Assembly (NCBI RefSeq): GCF_900106065.1
Contig: NZ_LT629796.1
Span: forward strand, 3,689,501-3,753,500
Length of the DNA: 64,000 nt
Direction of reading: 5' to 3'
Source of the DNA: Pseudomonas mandelii
GTDB taxonomy: Bacteria > Pseudomonadota > Gammaproteobacteria > Pseudomonadales > Pseudomonadaceae
Notes under the pieces: model-generated
The model's database searches: none
What the model saw: only the letters and a program-made list of their open reading frames with translations
Told to the model about the DNA's origin: nothing
Made by a program: the position numbers and the translations under genes
In this document: piece after piece, positions 46,946 to 57,536 of the stretch
How the letters are laid out: every line of letters begins with the position of its first letter
How positions within the stretch are numbered: position 1 is the first letter of the stretch

Positions 46946-48040
46946 ATGAGCGCCGTCAATCGCGCAGCGGTGGAAGCCGTCCTTCGCCAATACACCGACC
47001 CTTATCTGAACCAGGACCCGGTCAGCGCCGGGTGTGTGCGCAGCATCGACATCCAGGGCGATCGCGTCAGCGTGCAACTGGAACTGGGCTACGCCGCCGG
47101 TCTGTTCAAGAGTGGCTGGTCGCAAATGTTGCAAATGGCGATCGAAGGCCTCGACGGCGTGACGAGCGCGCGCGTTGACATCACCAGCGTGATCGCCGCG
47201 CACAAGGCCCAGGCGCAAATCCCGGGCCTGGCCAACGTCAAGAACGTGGTCGCCGTGGCGTCGGGCAAGGGCGGCGTGGGCAAGTCCACCACCGCCGCCA
47301 ACCTCGCGCTGGCCCTGGCCCGTGAAGGCGCCAAGGTCGGGATTCTCGACGCGGACATCTACGGTCCGAGCCAGGGCATCATGTTTGGCATCCCCGAAGG
47401 CACCCGACCGAAGGTCAAGGATCAGAAATGGTTCGTGCCGATTGAATCCCATGGCGTTGAAGTGATGTCGATGGCGTTCCTGACCGACGACAACACGCCG
47501 ATGGTCTGGCGTGGGCCGATGGTTTCCGGCGCATTGTTGCAACTGGTCACGCAAACCGCCTGGGGCGATCTGGATTACCTGGTCATCGACATGCCACCAG
47601 GCACCGGTGATATCCAGCTGACTCTGGCGCAGAAAGTCCCGGTGGCTGGCGCGGTGATCGTTACCACGCCGCAAGATCTGGCATTGCTGGACGCACGCAA
47701 GGGCGTGGAGATGTTCCGCAAGGTCAACATCCCGGTGCTCGGTGTGGTGGAAAACATGGCCGTGCACATCTGCTCCAACTGCGGGCATGCCGAGCATCTG
47801 TTTGGTGAGGGCGGAGGGGTGAAGCTGGCCAACCAGTATGGCGTCGAACTGCTGGCGTCGTTGCCGCTGGCAATGGCTATCCGCGAACAGGCCGATGGCG
47901 GCAAGCCTACGGTGATCGCCGAACCTGACAGCCCGATTGCCCTGGTGTACCAGGAACTCGCCCGCCACGTCGGCGCGCGAATTGTGTTGCAGGAAGCGGT
48001 GTCGCCGGCGATGCCGAACATCACCATCAGCGACGATTGA
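46946..48040 (+). CDS. mrp: Mrp/ApbC, iron-sulfur cluster carrier ATPase
   Basis: A 364-residue P-loop protein. I place the start at the ATG at 46946 with GGAG upstream; codons further up run through the REP pair. An N-terminal DUF59/MIP18-type domain (1-85) precedes the deviant Walker A VASGKGGVGKSTTAANLA, Walker B DYLVIDMPPGTGD, and the cluster-binding CSNCGHAEH (C-x2-C). It accepts a 4Fe-4S cluster between two subunits and passes it on. Confidence 0.93.
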   Translation: MSAVNRAAVEAVLRQYTDPYLNQDPVSAGCVRSIDIQGDRVSVQLELGYAAGLFKSGWSQMLQMAIEGLDGVTSARVDITSVIAAHKAQAQIPGLANVKNVVAVASGKGGVGKSTTAANLALALAREGAKVGILDADIYGPSQGIMFGIPEGTRPKVKDQKWFVPIESHGVEVMSMAFLTDDNTPMVWRGPMVSGALLQLVTQTAWGDLDYLVIDMPPGTGDIQLTLAQKVPVAGAVIVTTPQDLALLDARKGVEMFRKVNIPVLGVVENMAVHICSNCGHAEHLFGEGGGVKLANQYGVELLASLPLAMAIREQADGGKPTVIAEPDSPIALVYQELARHVGARIVLQEAVSPAMPNITISDD

Positions 48041-48060
48041 TGGCCTGAAACACAACTAAC

Positions 48061-48150
48061 TGTGGGAGCTAGCCTGCTAGCGATAGCGGATTCACATTCA
48101 ACAAATAAGTTGGCTGAACCCGCTCAATCGCTAGCAGGCTAGCGCCCACA
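48061..48150. repeat. REP-like inverted pair (GTGGGAGCTAGCCTGCTAGCG variant)
   Basis: TGTGGGAGCTAGCCTGCTAG and its reverse complement ending CTAGCGCCCACA. It is a divergent REP type in which GCTCGC is replaced by GCTAGC on both arms, showing that the stem is conserved by compensating change. Confidence 0.85.
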
Positions 48151-48165
48151 TTGATCTATGAGGCC

Positions 48166-48930
48166 TTAGATCCGCAGCCCGCCATCCATTTCCAGAATCC
48201 GGCCGGTGTAGTAGTCGTTCTCGAAAATGTACGCCGCCGAATGGGCGATCTCTTCCGGTTTGCCCATGCGCTTGAGCGGAATCCCGGCCGTCATCTTCTC
48301 CAGCGCTTCAGGCTTCATGCCCAACGTCATCTCGGTTTCGATAAAGCCCGGTGCAATGCCAGCCACGCGAATGCCATAACGCGCCAGTTCCTTGGCCCAG
48401 GTCACAGTTGCCGCGGCCACGCCAGCCTTGGCGGCGGAGTAGTTGGTCTGGCCGACGTTGCCGGCGCGGGAGATCGAGGAGATATTGATGATCGCGCCGC
48501 TGTTGTTCAGCTCGACCATTTTTGCCGCGACTTCACGGGTGCACAGGAACACGCCGGTCAGGTTGACGTCGATGACCGCCTGCCATTGGGCCAGGCTCAT
48601 CTTGGTCATTTCGCCATCCTTGACCTTCAGCAGCAGGCCGTCGCGCAGGATGCCGGCGTTGTTGATCAATCCATGAATCGCGCCGAAATCTTCGGCCACC
48701 TGGGCGACCATGTGCGTCACTTGCTCTTCGTTGGCAACGTTGCACAGGTATGCCCGAGCTTCTGCGCCCTTGGCTTTGCACGCCGCGACGGTGTCGTCGA
48801 GCTTTTCCTGGTTCAGGTCCACCAGCGCCAGCTTCGCGCCTTTACCCGCGAAATACTCGGCCATGGAACGGCCTAAACCCTGGCAACCGCCAGTGATAAT
48901 GATTACTTTGTCAGTGAGTTGCATTCGCAT
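48166..48930 (-). CDS. Short-chain dehydrogenase/reductase, FabG-like
   Basis: A 254-residue SDR. The cofactor motif is [12 protein letters not shown], with the Asp in LALVDLN that favours NAD over NADP. Other parts are NNAG near residue 90, Ser in NISSISR and the catalytic YSAAK. The C-terminal LEMDGGLRI is typical. It probably reduces a 3-oxoacyl or other carbonyl group. A second ATG at 48924 is an alternative start. It stands alone, converging on mrp and divergent from the HugZ-like gene. Confidence 0.8.
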   Translation of the reverse strand: MRMQLTDKVIIITGGCQGLGRSMAEYFAGKGAKLALVDLNQEKLDDTVAACKAKGAEARAYLCNVANEEQVTHMVAQVAEDFGAIHGLINNAGILRDGLLLKVKDGEMTKMSLAQWQAVIDVNLTGVFLCTREVAAKMVELNNSGAIINISSISRAGNVGQTNYSAAKAGVAAATVTWAKELARYGIRVAGIAPGFIETEMTLGMKPEALEKMTAGIPLKRMGKPEEIAHSAAYIFENDYYTGRILEMDGGLRI

Positions 48931-49090
48931 GCCCCAATAGCAGGTTCAGAGTGGTTTCCTTCCTAGAGGGCCTCTCGATCTGCACCTGATGTGGCCTGGT
49001 TGCACATGAGAACTGCCCCGATGGCGTACTGGAACTTATCCCCAGGCGCCTGTCCGTTTTTTCGACGGATTCTATATAAGGAGTCATAAA

Positions 49091-49822
49091 TTGAGCGTTG
49101 AAGCGGCCAAGAATGCCCGAGAATTGCTTCTCAAGGAATACCGCGGGGTGCTGTCGACGCACTCCAAGTCGATGCCCGGTTTCCCGTTTGGCTCCGTGGT
49201 TCCGTATTGCCTGGACGAGCAGGGCCGGCCGCTGATCCTTATCAGCCGCATCGCCCAGCACACCCATAACCTGCAGAAAGATCCGAAATGCTCGCTTTTT
49301 GTGGGCGAACGTGAGGCCGACGATGTGCAAGCCGTTGGTCGCCTGACTTATCTCGCCGAAGCAGAAAAGCTCGAAGACGAGGCCGCGATCGAAGCGGCGG
49401 CCGAGCGTTACTACCGCTATTTCCCGGAGTCGCAGAGCTACCACAAGGCCCACGATTTCGATTTCTGGGTGCTCAAGCCTGTACGTCACCGTTACATCGG
49501 CGGTTTCGGTGCGATTCACTGGGTCGACCAACTGACCCTGGCCAATCCGTTCGCCGGCAAAGCCGAACTGAGCATGGTCGAGCACATGAACGCCGATCAC
49601 GCCAAAGCCATCGCCCACTACGTCGATTTGGCGGGGCTGCCGAAAACCGAGCCGGCGCAACTGGCGGGTATCGACAGCGAAGGCATGCACCTACGCATTG
49701 GCCAGGCCCTGTACTGGCTGCCGTTCCAGGCAACTTGTAATACGCCGACACAAGTGCGCGAAGCCTTGGTTTTCCTGGCTCACGCCGAGCATTGGCCGAA
49801 AAATGAAGTGGCTGACGCTTGA
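49091..49822 (+). CDS. HugZ-like protein, pyridoxamine 5'-phosphate oxidase fold plus DUF2470
   Basis: A 243-residue protein of the haem-iron-utilisation/PNPOx-like family. The N-terminal split barrel (1-145) has GFPFGSVVPYCLDEQGRPLI and ISRIAQHTHNL, and the C-terminal DUF2470 domain has the metal/haem-type EHMNADHAKAIAHY. The family includes haem-degrading HugZ. The start is a TTG at 49091: AAGGAG lies eight bases upstream and no ATG fits the conserved N-terminus. It is the first gene before fxsA, 67 bp upstream. Confidence 0.82.
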   Translation: MSVEAAKNARELLLKEYRGVLSTHSKSMPGFPFGSVVPYCLDEQGRPLILISRIAQHTHNLQKDPKCSLFVGEREADDVQAVGRLTYLAEAEKLEDEAAIEAAAERYYRYFPESQSYHKAHDFDFWVLKPVRHRYIGGFGAIHWVDQLTLANPFAGKAELSMVEHMNADHAKAIAHYVDLAGLPKTEPAQLAGIDSEGMHLRIGQALYWLPFQATCNTPTQVREALVFLAHAEHWPKNEVADA

Positions 49823-49888
49823 ATTCACGAAACGGCGACGTCATCTAGGGAAGACTGGCAAGGCATTCTTGCGTTGAGGAACCATTTG

Positions 49889-50365
49889 ATGCGCCCTTTT
49901 TTATTGCTCTTTGTACTGTTTCCGGTGTTGGAGCTGTTCGTATTCGTCAAGGTCAGCGGGGCCATCGGGTTTTTCCCGGCCCTGCTGCTGATCATTCTCG
50001 GCTCGATGCTCGGCGTGTTCGTGCTGCGCATCGCCGGTCTGGCCACTGCGTTGCGTGCGCGTGAAAGCCTGAACCGCGGCGAGTTGCCGGCCCAGACCAT
50101 GCTTGAAGGCTTGATGCTGGCCCTGGCGGGCGGTCTGTTGATTCTGCCGGGCTTCGTCACGGACGTGCTGGGTCTGATCATGCTGCTGCCGATCTCCCGT
50201 CGACTGCTGGCCAATAAAATGCGCCAGCGCGCTGAAGAGGCAGCGATCCGCCAGCGGGCGTTTGCCGATGATCTTCAACCACGTGGCGGTCCTGCTCCGC
50301 AGCAGCCGCTGGGCCGCGAGCCGAACGTAATCGAAGGCGAGTTCGAACACCGCGATTCCAAGTAA
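49889..50365 (+). CDS. fxsA: FxsA family membrane protein
   Basis: A 158-residue inner-membrane protein; the ATG at 49889 has GAGGA nine bases upstream. The three or four helices include FLLLFVLFPVLELFVFVKV and GFFPALLLIILGSMLGVFVL, and a hydrophilic tail from about residue 115 ends with EPNVIEGEFEHRD, the conserved FxsA end. In E. coli, FxsA (YjeG) relieves exclusion of phage T7 by plasmid F; its normal role is unclear. It is just upstream of groES, the standard position. Confidence 0.88.
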   Translation: MRPFLLLFVLFPVLELFVFVKVSGAIGFFPALLLIILGSMLGVFVLRIAGLATALRARESLNRGELPAQTMLEGLMLALAGGLLILPGFVTDVLGLIMLLPISRRLLANKMRQRAEEAAIRQRAFADDLQPRGGPAPQQPLGREPNVIEGEFEHRDSK

Positions 50366-50378
50366 AGCGTTTCAGCTG

Positions 50379-50408
50379 CACGGCACCTTCGGGTGCCGTG
50401 TTCGTTTT
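50379..50408 (+). terminator. Terminator after fxsA
   Basis: CACGGCACC, loop TTCG, GGTGCCGTG, then TTCGTTTT. The tight UUCG-type tetraloop makes a stable hairpin. Confidence 0.85.
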
Positions 50409-50443
50409 CGGGGCATTGATGCAAAAAAATTTCGATCCCCGCC

Positions 50444-50471
50444 CTTGTAATAAGCTTATGCGCCCTTATGT
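50444..50471 (+). promoter_or_regulatory. Possible heat-shock (sigma-32) promoter of groES-groEL
   Basis: CTTGTAA, a spacer of 12 bases, then CCCTTATGT, resembling CTTGAA-N13-17-CCCCATNT. The 3' element has two mismatches. No CIRCE inverted repeat is seen. Confidence 0.45.
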
Positions 50472-50613
50472 AACGGTCACCGCAAGGTTTCTGGCGATCA
50501 CGCCAGACAGACTTCCGCGGTTCGCTTGACGAACCGCACCCGGCACCGCCGGATTTGTTAAACCCGCCGGGAATACACCGGCCGATGAAAACCACAATTA
50601 GGAGAGATCGACA

Positions 50614-50907
50614 ATGAAGCTTCGTCCTCTGCATGACCGCGTCGTCGTCCGTCGCAGCGAAGAAGAAAAGAAAACCGCTGGCGGTATCGTCCTGCCAGGT
50701 TCGGCTGCTGAAAAGCCAAACCAGGGCGAAGTCCTCGCTGTAGGCCCGGGCAAAGTCCTGGACAACGGTGAAGTGCGTGCGCTGTCCGTGAAAGTGGGTG
50801 ACAAGGTTGTGTTCGGCCCTTACTCCGGCAGCAACACTGTGAAAGTTGACGGCGAAGACCTGCTGGTCATCGGCGAGAGCGAAATCCTCGCTGTTGTCGA
50901 AGGCTGA
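50614..50907 (+). CDS. groES: GroES co-chaperonin
   Basis: A 97-residue protein starting [18 protein letters not shown], with the mobile loop [19 protein letters not shown] that docks on GroEL at residues 18-36, and ending ILAVVEG. Seven subunits cap the GroEL ring. An AGGAG ribosome site precedes the ATG. It forms an operon with groEL, 49 bp apart. Confidence 0.97.
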   Translation: MKLRPLHDRVVVRRSEEEKKTAGGIVLPGSAAEKPNQGEVLAVGPGKVLDNGEVRALSVKVGDKVVFGPYSGSNTVKVDGEDLLVIGESEILAVVEG

Positions 50908-50944
50908 TTCCCCGCTCATTTTCCCGTTACTACAAAGTATTTAA

Positions 50945-52600
<1,656 letters not shown>

Positions 52601-52620
52601 GCCAGCCTTACCCCGTACAT

Positions 52621-52658
52621 GAAAACCCCGCCGGTGATGAACCGGCGGGGTTTTTTAT
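52621..52658 (+). terminator. Terminator of groES-groEL
   Basis: AAAACCCCGCCGGT, a short loop, ACCGGCGGGGTTTTTTATT. Confidence 0.92.
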
Positions 52659-52693
52659 TGCCCGGCATAAAGTTGTGTGGTTTTTAAGGGCTT

Positions 52694-52761
52694 CTTCGCG
52701 GGCAAGCCTCGCTCCTACAGGTCCAGCGAAATCCCTGTAGGAGCGAGGCTTGCCCGCGAAG
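52694..52761. repeat. REP perfect inverted pair
   Basis: A 28-base arm starting CTTCGCGGGCAAGCCTCGCT is repeated as an exact reverse complement after a 12-base spacer. It is the most regular pair in the window and forms one long hairpin between converging genes. Confidence 0.92.
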
Positions 52762-52769
52762 GCGTCAGT

Positions 52770-53513
52770 TCATACGCTAACCGGTTGTGCTTCGGACGCT
52801 TTCTCAGCCTTGGACGCCGGTCGATACAGGATGTAGTAGTAAGACCCCAGACAGATCAGCCAGCAGAAAATCGCCGTCCACACGTTATGCGAAAAGAAGT
52901 GCGCCCCCTGCATCATCCGGCTCACCGAAAACACCGTCCCCAGTGCAAACGCAAACACAAAGGCCTGGCGCGCCAGACGCGGGCGACGGTCACGCAACAC
53001 AAAAAACAGCGCGAACAAGGTAAACCCCGTCGCCGCATGACCCCCAGGCCAGCAACGCCCAGGCTTGTCGGTTTGCGGACGCGGGCTGAGCAGTTCGCTG
53101 TAGGTTTCGTGGCCGCCGAATTGCTCGAGGCTCCACGGGCATTGCACAGCCGTCACCGCTTTCACTGGGGTCACGAACGAGGTCGCCAGCGCCAGCGACA
53201 TCACCAGGCAACCCAGTTCGCGTTTGAACGGCTTGAGCCTGGCGATGAAAAACGAGCCGATAAAGCCGATGATCGCAAACACCGAAAAGGCGATGACCAA
53301 TTGCTTGGCTCGGTCATGCAGGATGTCTTCAAGGAAGTAACTGTGGCGTCCGATGAATTCCCCGGCGACCGGGTCGTAGAACAGTTTGGCCAGGTTCATG
53401 TCCAGAGACGTCAGCTCAAGCAGCACCAAACTGATCGCTGTGATAGCGGGCACACCCAGACACACCCAAAAGTTGAGCGGTCTGGAAGCGGGGCGGGCAG
53501 CGGTCGAAGCCAT
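52770..53513 (-). CDS. PAP2-superfamily lipid phosphatase
   Basis: A 247-residue inner-membrane protein with about six helices. The ATG at 53513 has AAGGAA upstream. The phosphatase motif C2 is PGGHAATGFT (in place of PSGH) and C3 is SRMMQGAHFFSHNVW. The first basic patch is weak. It resembles the LpxE/LpxT-like PAP2 enzymes that act on lipid A or isoprenyl phosphates at the outer face of the inner membrane. It is divergent from colRS by about 220 bp, and may share in ColRS control of envelope lipids; that is inference. Confidence 0.8.
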   Translation of the reverse strand: MASTAARPASRPLNFWVCLGVPAITAISLVLLELTSLDMNLAKLFYDPVAGEFIGRHSYFLEDILHDRAKQLVIAFSVFAIIGFIGSFFIARLKPFKRELGCLVMSLALATSFVTPVKAVTAVQCPWSLEQFGGHETYSELLSPRPQTDKPGRCWPGGHAATGFTLFALFFVLRDRRPRLARQAFVFAFALGTVFSVSRMMQGAHFFSHNVWTAIFCWLICLGSYYYILYRPASKAEKASEAQPVSV

Positions 53514-53731
53514 GGCAGTTCCTTGGTCGGTGAAGGGGTATGAAGTGCGCATCCGCGCGGAGTCTGAGCCCGGCGCTGTCATTGGCGTGTGAATCGATAG
53601 TGAAAAACTTGTTAAGCCTTCATCGGTTTTTCTATCGGATTGACAACTGCACGCAGTCCTAGCCCTGAGCCACACTTGGCCTTAAGCTGCGCGGGCCATG
53701 ACGGCCGTTACTGTGTGCGGAGGAGGTGCCC

Positions 53732-54415
53732 ATGCGAATTCTATTGGTTGAAGACAACCGCGATATCCTGGCCAATCTGGCCGATTACCTGGGGCTCAAA
53801 GGCTACACCGTGGATTGCGCGCAGGACGGTTTGTCAGGCCTGCACCTGGCGGCCACCGAGCACTATGACTTGATCGTGCTCGACATCATGCTGCCCGGCA
53901 TTGACGGCTATACGCTGTGCAAACGCCTGCGCGAAGACGCCCGCCGCGACACGCCGGTGATCATGCTCACCGCGCGCGATCAGCTGGATGACCGGCTGCA
54001 AGGCTTCAAGTCCGGTGCCGATGACTACCTGATCAAACCGTTCGCCCTGTCCGAACTGGCGGCGCGTATCGAAGCGGTCATGCGTCGTGCCCAGGGTGGC
54101 GGTCGACGCGCCTTGCAGGTGGGTGATCTGAGCTACGACCTCGATACCCTGGAGGTGACCCGCGAAGGTCGCCTGCTCAAGCTCAACCCGGTCGGCCTCA
54201 AGTTGCTGGCCGTGCTGATGCAGAAAAGCCCGCATGTTCTGCGCCGCGAAATTCTCGAAGAAGCCCTCTGGGGTGATGACTGCCCGGACAGCGACAGCCT
54301 GCGCAGCCACGTCCATCAACTGCGCCAGGTGATCGACAAGCCCTTCGCCAAGCCCTTGCTGCAAACCGTGCACGGTGTGGGTTATCGCTTGGCCGAGAGT
54401 CGCGATGGAGTTTAA
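53732..54415 (+). CDS. colR: ColR, OmpR-type response regulator
   Basis: A 227-residue regulator, the known ColR length. The ATG at 53732 is chosen because AGGAGG stands seven bases upstream. The receiver has the phospho-acceptor Asp in LIVLDIMLPGIDG near residue 51 and Lys in LIKPFALSELAARI; the winged helix domain ends with TVHGVGYRLAE. ColRS answers excess zinc/iron and supports membrane integrity and root colonisation in pseudomonads. It overlaps colS by 11 bp. A matching ColR box lies before the methyltransferase gene. Confidence 0.93.
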   Translation: MRILLVEDNRDILANLADYLGLKGYTVDCAQDGLSGLHLAATEHYDLIVLDIMLPGIDGYTLCKRLREDARRDTPVIMLTARDQLDDRLQGFKSGADDYLIKPFALSELAARIEAVMRRAQGGGRRALQVGDLSYDLDTLEVTREGRLLKLNPVGLKLLAVLMQKSPHVLRREILEEALWGDDCPDSDSLRSHVHQLRQVIDKPFAKPLLQTVHGVGYRLAESRDGV

Positions 54416-55679
54416 GCAGAGCCTCGCTCAACGGATCATCATCGCCTTTGCGCTGATGAGTGCATTGGTGGCAGGCGCCTTCGCCATGGGCATTGTGGCG
54501 ACCGTGCACCTGGTGGAAGAAAAGTTGATTTCAGCCGGGCTGGGTGGCGATCTTCAACGGCTCCTGCTGATGGACAGCGTCTCTGACTGGAGCCATCGCC
54601 CCGAGCCGGACCAGCTGTTCTATTTCAGCGGTGGGCCGGGGGACTTCGAGTTGCCCAAGGATTTACGGCATCTGGAGCCCGGTTTCCACGAGGTCTTTCG
54701 CGAGCAGCTGTCGTATCACGCGATGGTTGAAGTGGTCGATGGCCGGCATTACGTACTGCTGCAGGATCAAAGCGATTTCGAAGAGCGTGAGCGAGTGCTG
54801 TTTGCCGTGGTGCTGGTGGGCTTCGTACTGAGCCTGGCGCTGGCAGTCTTTCTCGGTTGGGTCCTGGCGCGCAAAGTGATGGCGCCGGTGGTGCGACTCG
54901 CCCGCCAGGTGCGTCATCGCGATCAATTGCTGGGGCTGGCGCCACCCTTGGCACCCGATTATGCCGCTGACGAAGTGGGCGAGCTCGCGGTTGCCTTCGA
55001 CGCCACCCTTGGTCGGCTGCGCCAGGCATTGACCCGTGAGCGATTGTTTACCAGTGACGTCAGCCACGAACTGCGCACGCCTTTGATGGTACTTGCCAGT
55101 TCCTGTGAGCTGCTGTTGGAAAACCCCGGTATCGACCAGCGCGGTCATGCGCAGGTCGAGCGAATTGCCCGCGCGTGCGCCGAGATGCGCGAGCTGGTGC
55201 AAACGTTCCTGATGTTGGCCCGGGCCCAGCGAGAAGACGCGAGCATGTCGCCGCAGCAGACGTTGAGCCAGGTCGCCGACGGGCTGCTCAACCAGTGGCG
55301 CGAGCCGATTGAAGCCAAGGGGCTGAGCCTGATCTTCGAACCGGGTAATCCACTGGACACCTGTTACAACGCAACCCTCTTGCACGCCGTCATGGGCAAC
55401 CTGTTGCGTAACGCGCTGCATTACACCGAGCGCGGGTTCATCCGTTTGACCCTCACGGCCACAGGTTTCACGGTCGAGGACAGCGGTGTGGGCATTCCCG
55501 AGGAAAAACGCGAGGCAATGTTCGAACCTTTCGTTCGCGGCAGTGAAAAGCGCGGCGAAGGCCTGGGACTGGGGTTATCGCTGGTGCAGCGGATTTGCGA
55601 GAACCAGGGCTGGAGCGTCAGCTTGACCAATATGGAACCTAATGGCTGTCGTTTTCAGGTGCAATTGAGCCAAAGCTAG
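54405..55679 (+). CDS. colS: ColS, sensor histidine kinase
   Basis: A 424-residue kinase. TM1 is about 11-33 and TM2 about 132-155, and the 100-residue periplasmic loop carries His35, Glu38, Glu96, His105 and the ExxE pair Glu126 and Glu129, which fit the metal-binding residues reported for P. putida ColS. HAMP follows, then the H-box TSDVSHELRTPLMVL, N box NLLRNALHY and G boxes DSGVGIP and GLGLGLSLV. It senses Fe(III)/Zn(II) and phosphorylates ColR. Confidence 0.93.
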   Translation: MEFKQSLAQRIIIAFALMSALVAGAFAMGIVATVHLVEEKLISAGLGGDLQRLLLMDSVSDWSHRPEPDQLFYFSGGPGDFELPKDLRHLEPGFHEVFREQLSYHAMVEVVDGRHYVLLQDQSDFEERERVLFAVVLVGFVLSLALAVFLGWVLARKVMAPVVRLARQVRHRDQLLGLAPPLAPDYAADEVGELAVAFDATLGRLRQALTRERLFTSDVSHELRTPLMVLASSCELLLENPGIDQRGHAQVERIARACAEMRELVQTFLMLARAQREDASMSPQQTLSQVADGLLNQWREPIEAKGLSLIFEPGNPLDTCYNATLLHAVMGNLLRNALHYTERGFIRLTLTATGFTVEDSGVGIPEEKREAMFEPFVRGSEKRGEGLGLGLSLVQRICENQGWSVSLTNMEPNGCRFQVQLSQS

Positions 55680-55752
55680 CGGTTGCTTGAGCAGTCGGGG
55701 CTCCGAGCCATGGTGGTCAACTTGAAAAATCTTGTAATGATTCAACATTTCC

Positions 55753-55768
55753 TTAACAATTTTTTCAC
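55753..55768 (+). promoter_or_regulatory. ColR box upstream of the orf222-wapQ operon
   Basis: TTAACAATTTTTTCAC fits the published ColR consensus (T/C)(T/C)NA(C/G)NN(T/C)TTTTTCAC at every position as I recall it. It lies about 70 bp before the methyltransferase start. Confidence 0.8.
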
Positions 55769-55836
55769 AAAGGTATGACCTGACACCGACACTACGCTAC
55801 CTAAGGTGGGCGTCATCAGAAGTTCAGGAGACCTTA

Positions 55837-56508
55837 ATGATGGACGGCCCGATCAAACTCGATTTTTCCGAGAAGTACGACGATCAACATGCACAAAGGT
55901 ATTTGCAGAAGCACCAGGATGGTCTTGGTCGTAAGCTATCCCACTGGCGTGACGTGCAGTTGGCGCGAAAGGCGCTGAAGCTGGTCGGTGAGCCAGGGCT
56001 GGTCCTCGATTTGCCGTGCGGGGCAGGGCGTTTTTGGCCAATGCTGGCGGAGAAAGCCAATCGAGCGATCATCGGGGCCGACAACTCCGAGTCAATGTTG
56101 AAGATTGCAACCCAGGCGCAACCGGCTGACGTGGTGAAACGGGTACAACCCTTGCACACTTCCGCATTCGACATTGCTTTGCCCGACAACGCTGTCGACA
56201 GCATTTTCTGCATGCGTTTGCTGCATCACATCGGTGAAGCCGAGCATCGACTGGCCATTCTGCGCGAATTTGAACGAGTCACGCGTGACAGCGTGATCCT
56301 TTCGTTGTGGGTGGACGGCAATTTCAAGGCCTGGAAACGCAAGCGCTCAGAGAAACGGCGTGGGCAGGAAGGTTACCAAAACCGGTTTGTGTTACCGGCG
56401 GCCACGGTAGAAAAAGAGTTTGAACAAGCGGGGTTCCGTATTCAGGAACGATTGGACTTTTTACCGCTCTATGCCATGTGGCGAGTTTACGTATTACGCA
56501 AGAGGTAA
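55837..56508 (+). CDS. SAM-dependent methyltransferase (orf222 of the ColR regulon)
   Basis: A 223-residue class I methyltransferase with the SAM motif LVLDLPCGAGRFWPMLAEKA near residues 52-71, acidic loop IIGADNSESML, and IALPDNAVDSIFCMRLLHHI. AGGAG precedes the ATG, and a second ATG follows directly. It is the gene called orf222 after colRS in P. fluorescens/P. putida; the target is unknown, perhaps an LPS component since it is co-transcribed with an LPS kinase. The ColR box is upstream. Confidence 0.88.
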   Translation: MMDGPIKLDFSEKYDDQHAQRYLQKHQDGLGRKLSHWRDVQLARKALKLVGEPGLVLDLPCGAGRFWPMLAEKANRAIIGADNSESMLKIATQAQPADVVKRVQPLHTSAFDIALPDNAVDSIFCMRLLHHIGEAEHRLAILREFERVTRDSVILSLWVDGNFKAWKRKRSEKRRGQEGYQNRFVLPAATVEKEFEQAGFRIQERLDFLPLYAMWRVYVLRKR

Positions 56509-56512
56509 CAGG

Positions 56513-57226
56513 ATGGCAGTGCAATGTGCAGCAGAGACGGACGTCGCCTCTCAGGACCGCTTCGACTATTTCTGGAATCAGCGCGGTGAATGGGTAGAAG
56601 AACCTAACGTCCGTCGCGGTGGAGAAAGTGGCGTGCAGCGGGTCATGGGCAACGATGGTCAGCTGCTCTACGCCAAGCGACAGACCGGGCATATCTATCG
56701 CAGCTGGTTGCACCCCTTCGGTCGTCCGACCGTGTTGCGCGAGCGTGATGCGCTCATTGGCCTGCGCGCGCTTGGGGTGGGAGTTCCGGAAATCGTTTTC
56801 TGCGGCGCACAGCGCGACCCCGTGCACAAATGGCGCGCATTGCTGGTGACCAAGTCGCTGGACGGCTTCGAGGAAATCGAACACTGGTACGCCGGCGGCG
56901 GTCGCGAGCGTCACGGCGAGGCGGTGCATGACCGAGTCTTGAAGGACCTGGCCGAAAACCTGGCCCGCATGCACAAGGGCCGTTGGCAGCACAGTTGCAT
57001 TTACATCAAGCACGTATTCGTACGGGTGACCGGTGAAGGCGAGTCGGCCAAGGTCGAAATCGCCTTGATCGACCTGGAGAAATGCCGGCAGCGCTTGACC
57101 GCCTATCGGGCGGCGGCTCACGACATGAAGCAGCTGCGTCGCCACTCGTCGTTCAGCACGGCGGACTGGCGCAAACTCGTCTACTTTTATGAGACGGCGT
57201 TTGGCAGCGCTATCAAAGGTTTATAG
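56513..57226 (+). CDS. wapQ: LPS kinase, InaA/WapQ family
   Basis: A 237-residue kinase-fold protein of the RfaP/WaaP/InaA group. The ATG at 56513 has GAGG upstream; codons before it overlap the methyltransferase. The lysine in LLYAKRQTGHIYRSW, the catalytic loop region LARMHKGRWQHSCIYIKHVF and the metal-binding Asp in ALIDLEKCRQRL follow the family. It should phosphorylate core sugars of LPS, strengthening the outer membrane, and is controlled by ColR with the methyltransferase upstream. Confidence 0.85.
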   Translation: MAVQCAAETDVASQDRFDYFWNQRGEWVEEPNVRRGGESGVQRVMGNDGQLLYAKRQTGHIYRSWLHPFGRPTVLRERDALIGLRALGVGVPEIVFCGAQRDPVHKWRALLVTKSLDGFEEIEHWYAGGGRERHGEAVHDRVLKDLAENLARMHKGRWQHSCIYIKHVFVRVTGEGESAKVEIALIDLEKCRQRLTAYRAAAHDMKQLRRHSSFSTADWRKLVYFYETAFGSAIKGL

Positions 57227-57228
57227 CA

Positions 57229-57456
57229 ATGAAACTAGAAATTGCACGAGGTGTGTTTCTGATAGGAGCCTTGGCAGTTGCTTCATTGGCGGTGGCGGCG
57301 TGGGAGCAGCCCCGCACGCAAGTTCTCAGTTCAGTGAACGGTGACGCGCACTGTCCGTTGCCACGGGTTGCCAAGGCATCTGTGGCATCTCAACCCGATC
57401 ATGATTTATTGCTGTTCATGTTCGGACTTTCTCAAGGAATGAGGCCGCAGAGTTGA
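57229..57456 (+). CDS. Small exported protein, PA4377-like
   Basis: A 75-residue protein following the LPS kinase gene by two bases. The N-terminus is a signal peptide (GVFLIGALAVASLAVAAW); the mature part has one cysteine (DAHCPLP) and ends LFMFGLSQGMRPQS. No known domain. Its place suggests an envelope role under ColR control. Confidence 0.65.
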   Translation: MKLEIARGVFLIGALAVASLAVAAWEQPRTQVLSSVNGDAHCPLPRVAKASVASQPDHDLLLFMFGLSQGMRPQS

Positions 57457-57474
57457 ACAGATTGAAGCCAAAAT

Positions 57475-57505
57475 AAAAGGCCTCGCCAATGCGAGGCCTT
57501 TTTTT
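57475..57505 (+). terminator. Terminator of the ColR-controlled operon
   Basis: AAAAGGCCTCGC, loop CAAT, GCGAGGCCTTTTTTT. Confidence 0.92.
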
Positions 57506-57536
57506 GTGCCGAATTTCAAGCCGTGCATGGCCCAAG

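Noticed and set aside
50366-50613. CIRCE operator before groES
   Set aside because: The nine-base inverted repeat of the HrcA operator is not present; a sigma-32-like promoter fits better.
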